Shown: positions 5,707-6,560 of the stretch, piece after piece | Layout: each line of letters starts with the position of its first letter | Position numbering within the stretch: position 1 is the first letter of the stretch | The notes under the pieces: generated by a model | The model's database searches: none | What the model saw: only the letters and a program-made list of their open reading frames with translations | Told to the model about the DNA's origin: nothing | Program-made: the position numbers and the translations under genes | Source of the DNA: Conexibacter sp. | GTDB lineage: Bacteria > Actinomycetota > Thermoleophilia > Solirubrobacterales > Solirubrobacteraceae | Direction of reading: 5' to 3' | Length of the DNA stretch: 6,560 nucleotides | NCBI GenBank assembly: GCA_025964215.1 | Contig: JAOPZG010000375.1 | Span: 1 to 6,560, forward strand

Positions 5707-6138
5707 ATGGTCCAGCCGAGTGCCGGTGACCGCCTTCAGCAGGGTCCGCGCGTGGACGTCCGGAGCGCCGGGGTGGTCGCGCTGGCCGCGGCGACGCCGT
5801 TCGTCGTGGGGCGGCTGGCCGGCGGGGCGTTGTTGAGCGGTGGCGGGCACGTCTGGTGTCCGTTCCGCGCCGCCACGGGGGTGCCGTGTCCGCTCTGCGG
5901 GGCGACGCGCTCGGTCGTGCTCGCCAGCCGCGGGGACGTCGCGTTCTTGCAGTACAACCCGGTGTGGGTGGGGGCGCTGGCGGTCGTGGCGCTCGTGGGC
6001 TTTGGCGTTGCGCTGGCCGGCCGCCGCGGTCGCGAGGTTCGCTTTTCGCCACGGACCAGCCGGGCCGTCGTCGCCTTCGTCTTCGTCGTCGGCTGGGTCT
6101 GCGCGCTCGCCCATCATCACGCGATCACCAGCAGCTGA
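5707..6138 (+). CDS. DUF2752-family membrane protein
   Basis: 143 residues from the ATG at 5707, chosen over the longer open frame from 5617 because GGGAAG lies six bases upstream and the extra 30 residues are basic, with no family likeness. The DUF2752 core is clear: CPFRAATGVPCPLCGATRS (51-69) with Cys51, Cys61 and Cys64, then the GD-(x)n-YNP stretch GDVAFLQYNP (76-85). Hydrophobic spans are near 20-45, 86-105 and 117-135. DUF2752 proteins are small membrane proteins of unknown function; the CxxC pair after a GxPCP motif may bind metal or form a disulfide. The C-terminus ends in ALAHHHAITSS. The next gene starts 11 bases downstream with a good ribosome binding site, so they likely form an operon. 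Confidence 0.9.
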   Translation: MVQPSAGDRLQQGPRVDVRSAGVVALAAATPFVVGRLAGGALLSGGGHVWCPFRAATGVPCPLCGATRSVVLASRGDVAFLQYNPVWVGALAVVALVGFGVALAGRRGREVRFSPRTSRAVVAFVFVVGWVCALAHHHAITSS

Positions 6139-6149
6139 GGAGCTTCCCG

Positions 6150-6560
6150 ATGGCCGCCACCACCAGCGTCGTCCAGGTCGGCTCCGCCCAGGAGCTCGAG
6201 TCCGCGATCACCAACTACGTCGCCCTCGGCTTCGTCGTCAGCAACCGCACGCCCGGCTCGGTGGTGATGTTCAAGCGCAAGGAGTTCAACGTCGTCTGGG
6301 CCATCGTCGGCCTCGTCCTCTGCCTGCTGCCGCTGCTGATCTACCTGATCGTCTACGCGGTGGAGAAGGACCAGATGGTCGAGATCCGCGTGGGTGGCGG
6401 GGGTGCGACCGGCGGGCCGGCGGGGCTGGGGTCCGGGTCGGGGGCGGCCATGGGGGACCCGCAGATGTCCGACGACCGCCACTACTGGTGGGACGGCACC
6501 TCCTGGCGCAGCGCCGAGCGCGAGGTCCCGCCGGGCGCACGCCGCTCCGACGACGGCCAC
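6150..6560 (+). CDS. One-TM protein with N-terminal soluble domain and C-terminal WWDG-type repeats (partial)
   Basis: 137 residues, cut by the window edge. The ATG at 6150 has GAGGAG seven bases upstream. Residues 1-46 form a small soluble domain (VQVGSAQELESAITNYVALG, then FKRKEFN), residues 48-71 are one strongly hydrophobic span, EKDQMVEIRV follows, then a glycine-rich linker (84-100). The tail holds SDDRHYWWDGTSWR (107-120), like the WWDGTxW motif of actinobacterial DUF2510-type short domains, and at the window edge SDDGH begins what looks like a second copy 26 residues later. The N-terminal part looks like a common actinobacterial family of unknown function, often attached to a DUF2510-like tail; this is from memory and not proven. 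The likely topology is a membrane anchor with a flexible tail. It is probably co-transcribed with the DUF2752 gene. Confidence 0.75.
   Translation, partial: MAATTSVVQVGSAQELESAITNYVALGFVVSNRTPGSVVMFKRKEFNVVWAIVGLVLCLLPLLIYLIVYAVEKDQMVEIRVGGGGATGGPAGLGSGSGAAMGDPQMSDDRHYWWDGTSWRSAEREVPPGARRSDDGH
6468..6560 (+). repeat. Short tandem protein repeat (SDDxHYWWDG type), second copy cut by the window end
   Basis: The 15 bases at 6468-6482 and 6546-6560 are identical at 14 positions and encode SDDRH and SDDGH, 26 residues apart. The first copy continues YWWDGTSWR. The second copy stops at the window edge, so only its first five residues are seen. Confidence 0.5.

Overview
This is a high-GC, gene-dense bacterial window. 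Third codon positions are almost all G or C, several starts are GTG, genes overlap by a few bases, and no mobile element, tRNA, rRNA or CRISPR is visible. The protein families present (proline-rich RDD protein, DUF2752, a W/G-rich small-repeat membrane protein, a short cold-shock protein) suggest an actinobacterium. A deep-branching Thermoleophilia/Solirubrobacterales-type organism is my best guess, but that rests on general resemblance only.

Layout. (1) 1-1630, minus strand: an RfaE2/TagD-like nucleotidyltransferase (1630-1043), a two-domain deaminase (1046-213) that overlaps it by ATGA, and the 5' end of a small secreted protein (161 to the window edge). (2) 1715-3562, plus strand, divergent from block 1: thymidylate synthase, dihydrofolate reductase and a HIT-family protein, each overlapping the next. 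(3) 3618-4925, plus strand: a polytopic LPG-synthase-like (UPF0104) membrane protein whose frame has no stop before it runs into a cold-shock protein gene that has its own strong ribosome binding site. (4) A strong GC-rich hairpin (4947-4982) between convergent genes. (5) 4986-5567, minus strand: an RDD-family membrane protein. (6) 5707 to the end, plus strand: a DUF2752 protein and a one-TM protein with WWDG-type repeats, which runs off the window.

How the genes fit together. The centre of the window looks like a dTMP-synthesis module. A dCMP-deaminase-like enzyme could supply dUMP, ThyA methylates dUMP to dTMP and releases dihydrofolate, and DHFR reduces dihydrofolate back to tetrahydrofolate. 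The unusual part is the deaminase. Its first ~125 residues align by eye along their whole length with the separate nucleotidyltransferase encoded just upstream, but the catalytic HxGH is changed to HEGY. The pair therefore looks like an active nucleotidyltransferase coupled to a degenerate nucleotidyltransferase-deaminase fusion, divergent from a ThyA that itself seems to have altered phosphate-binding residues. This pairing is the best candidate here for an undescribed function. The second oddity is the in-frame run of the membrane protein into the cold-shock protein.
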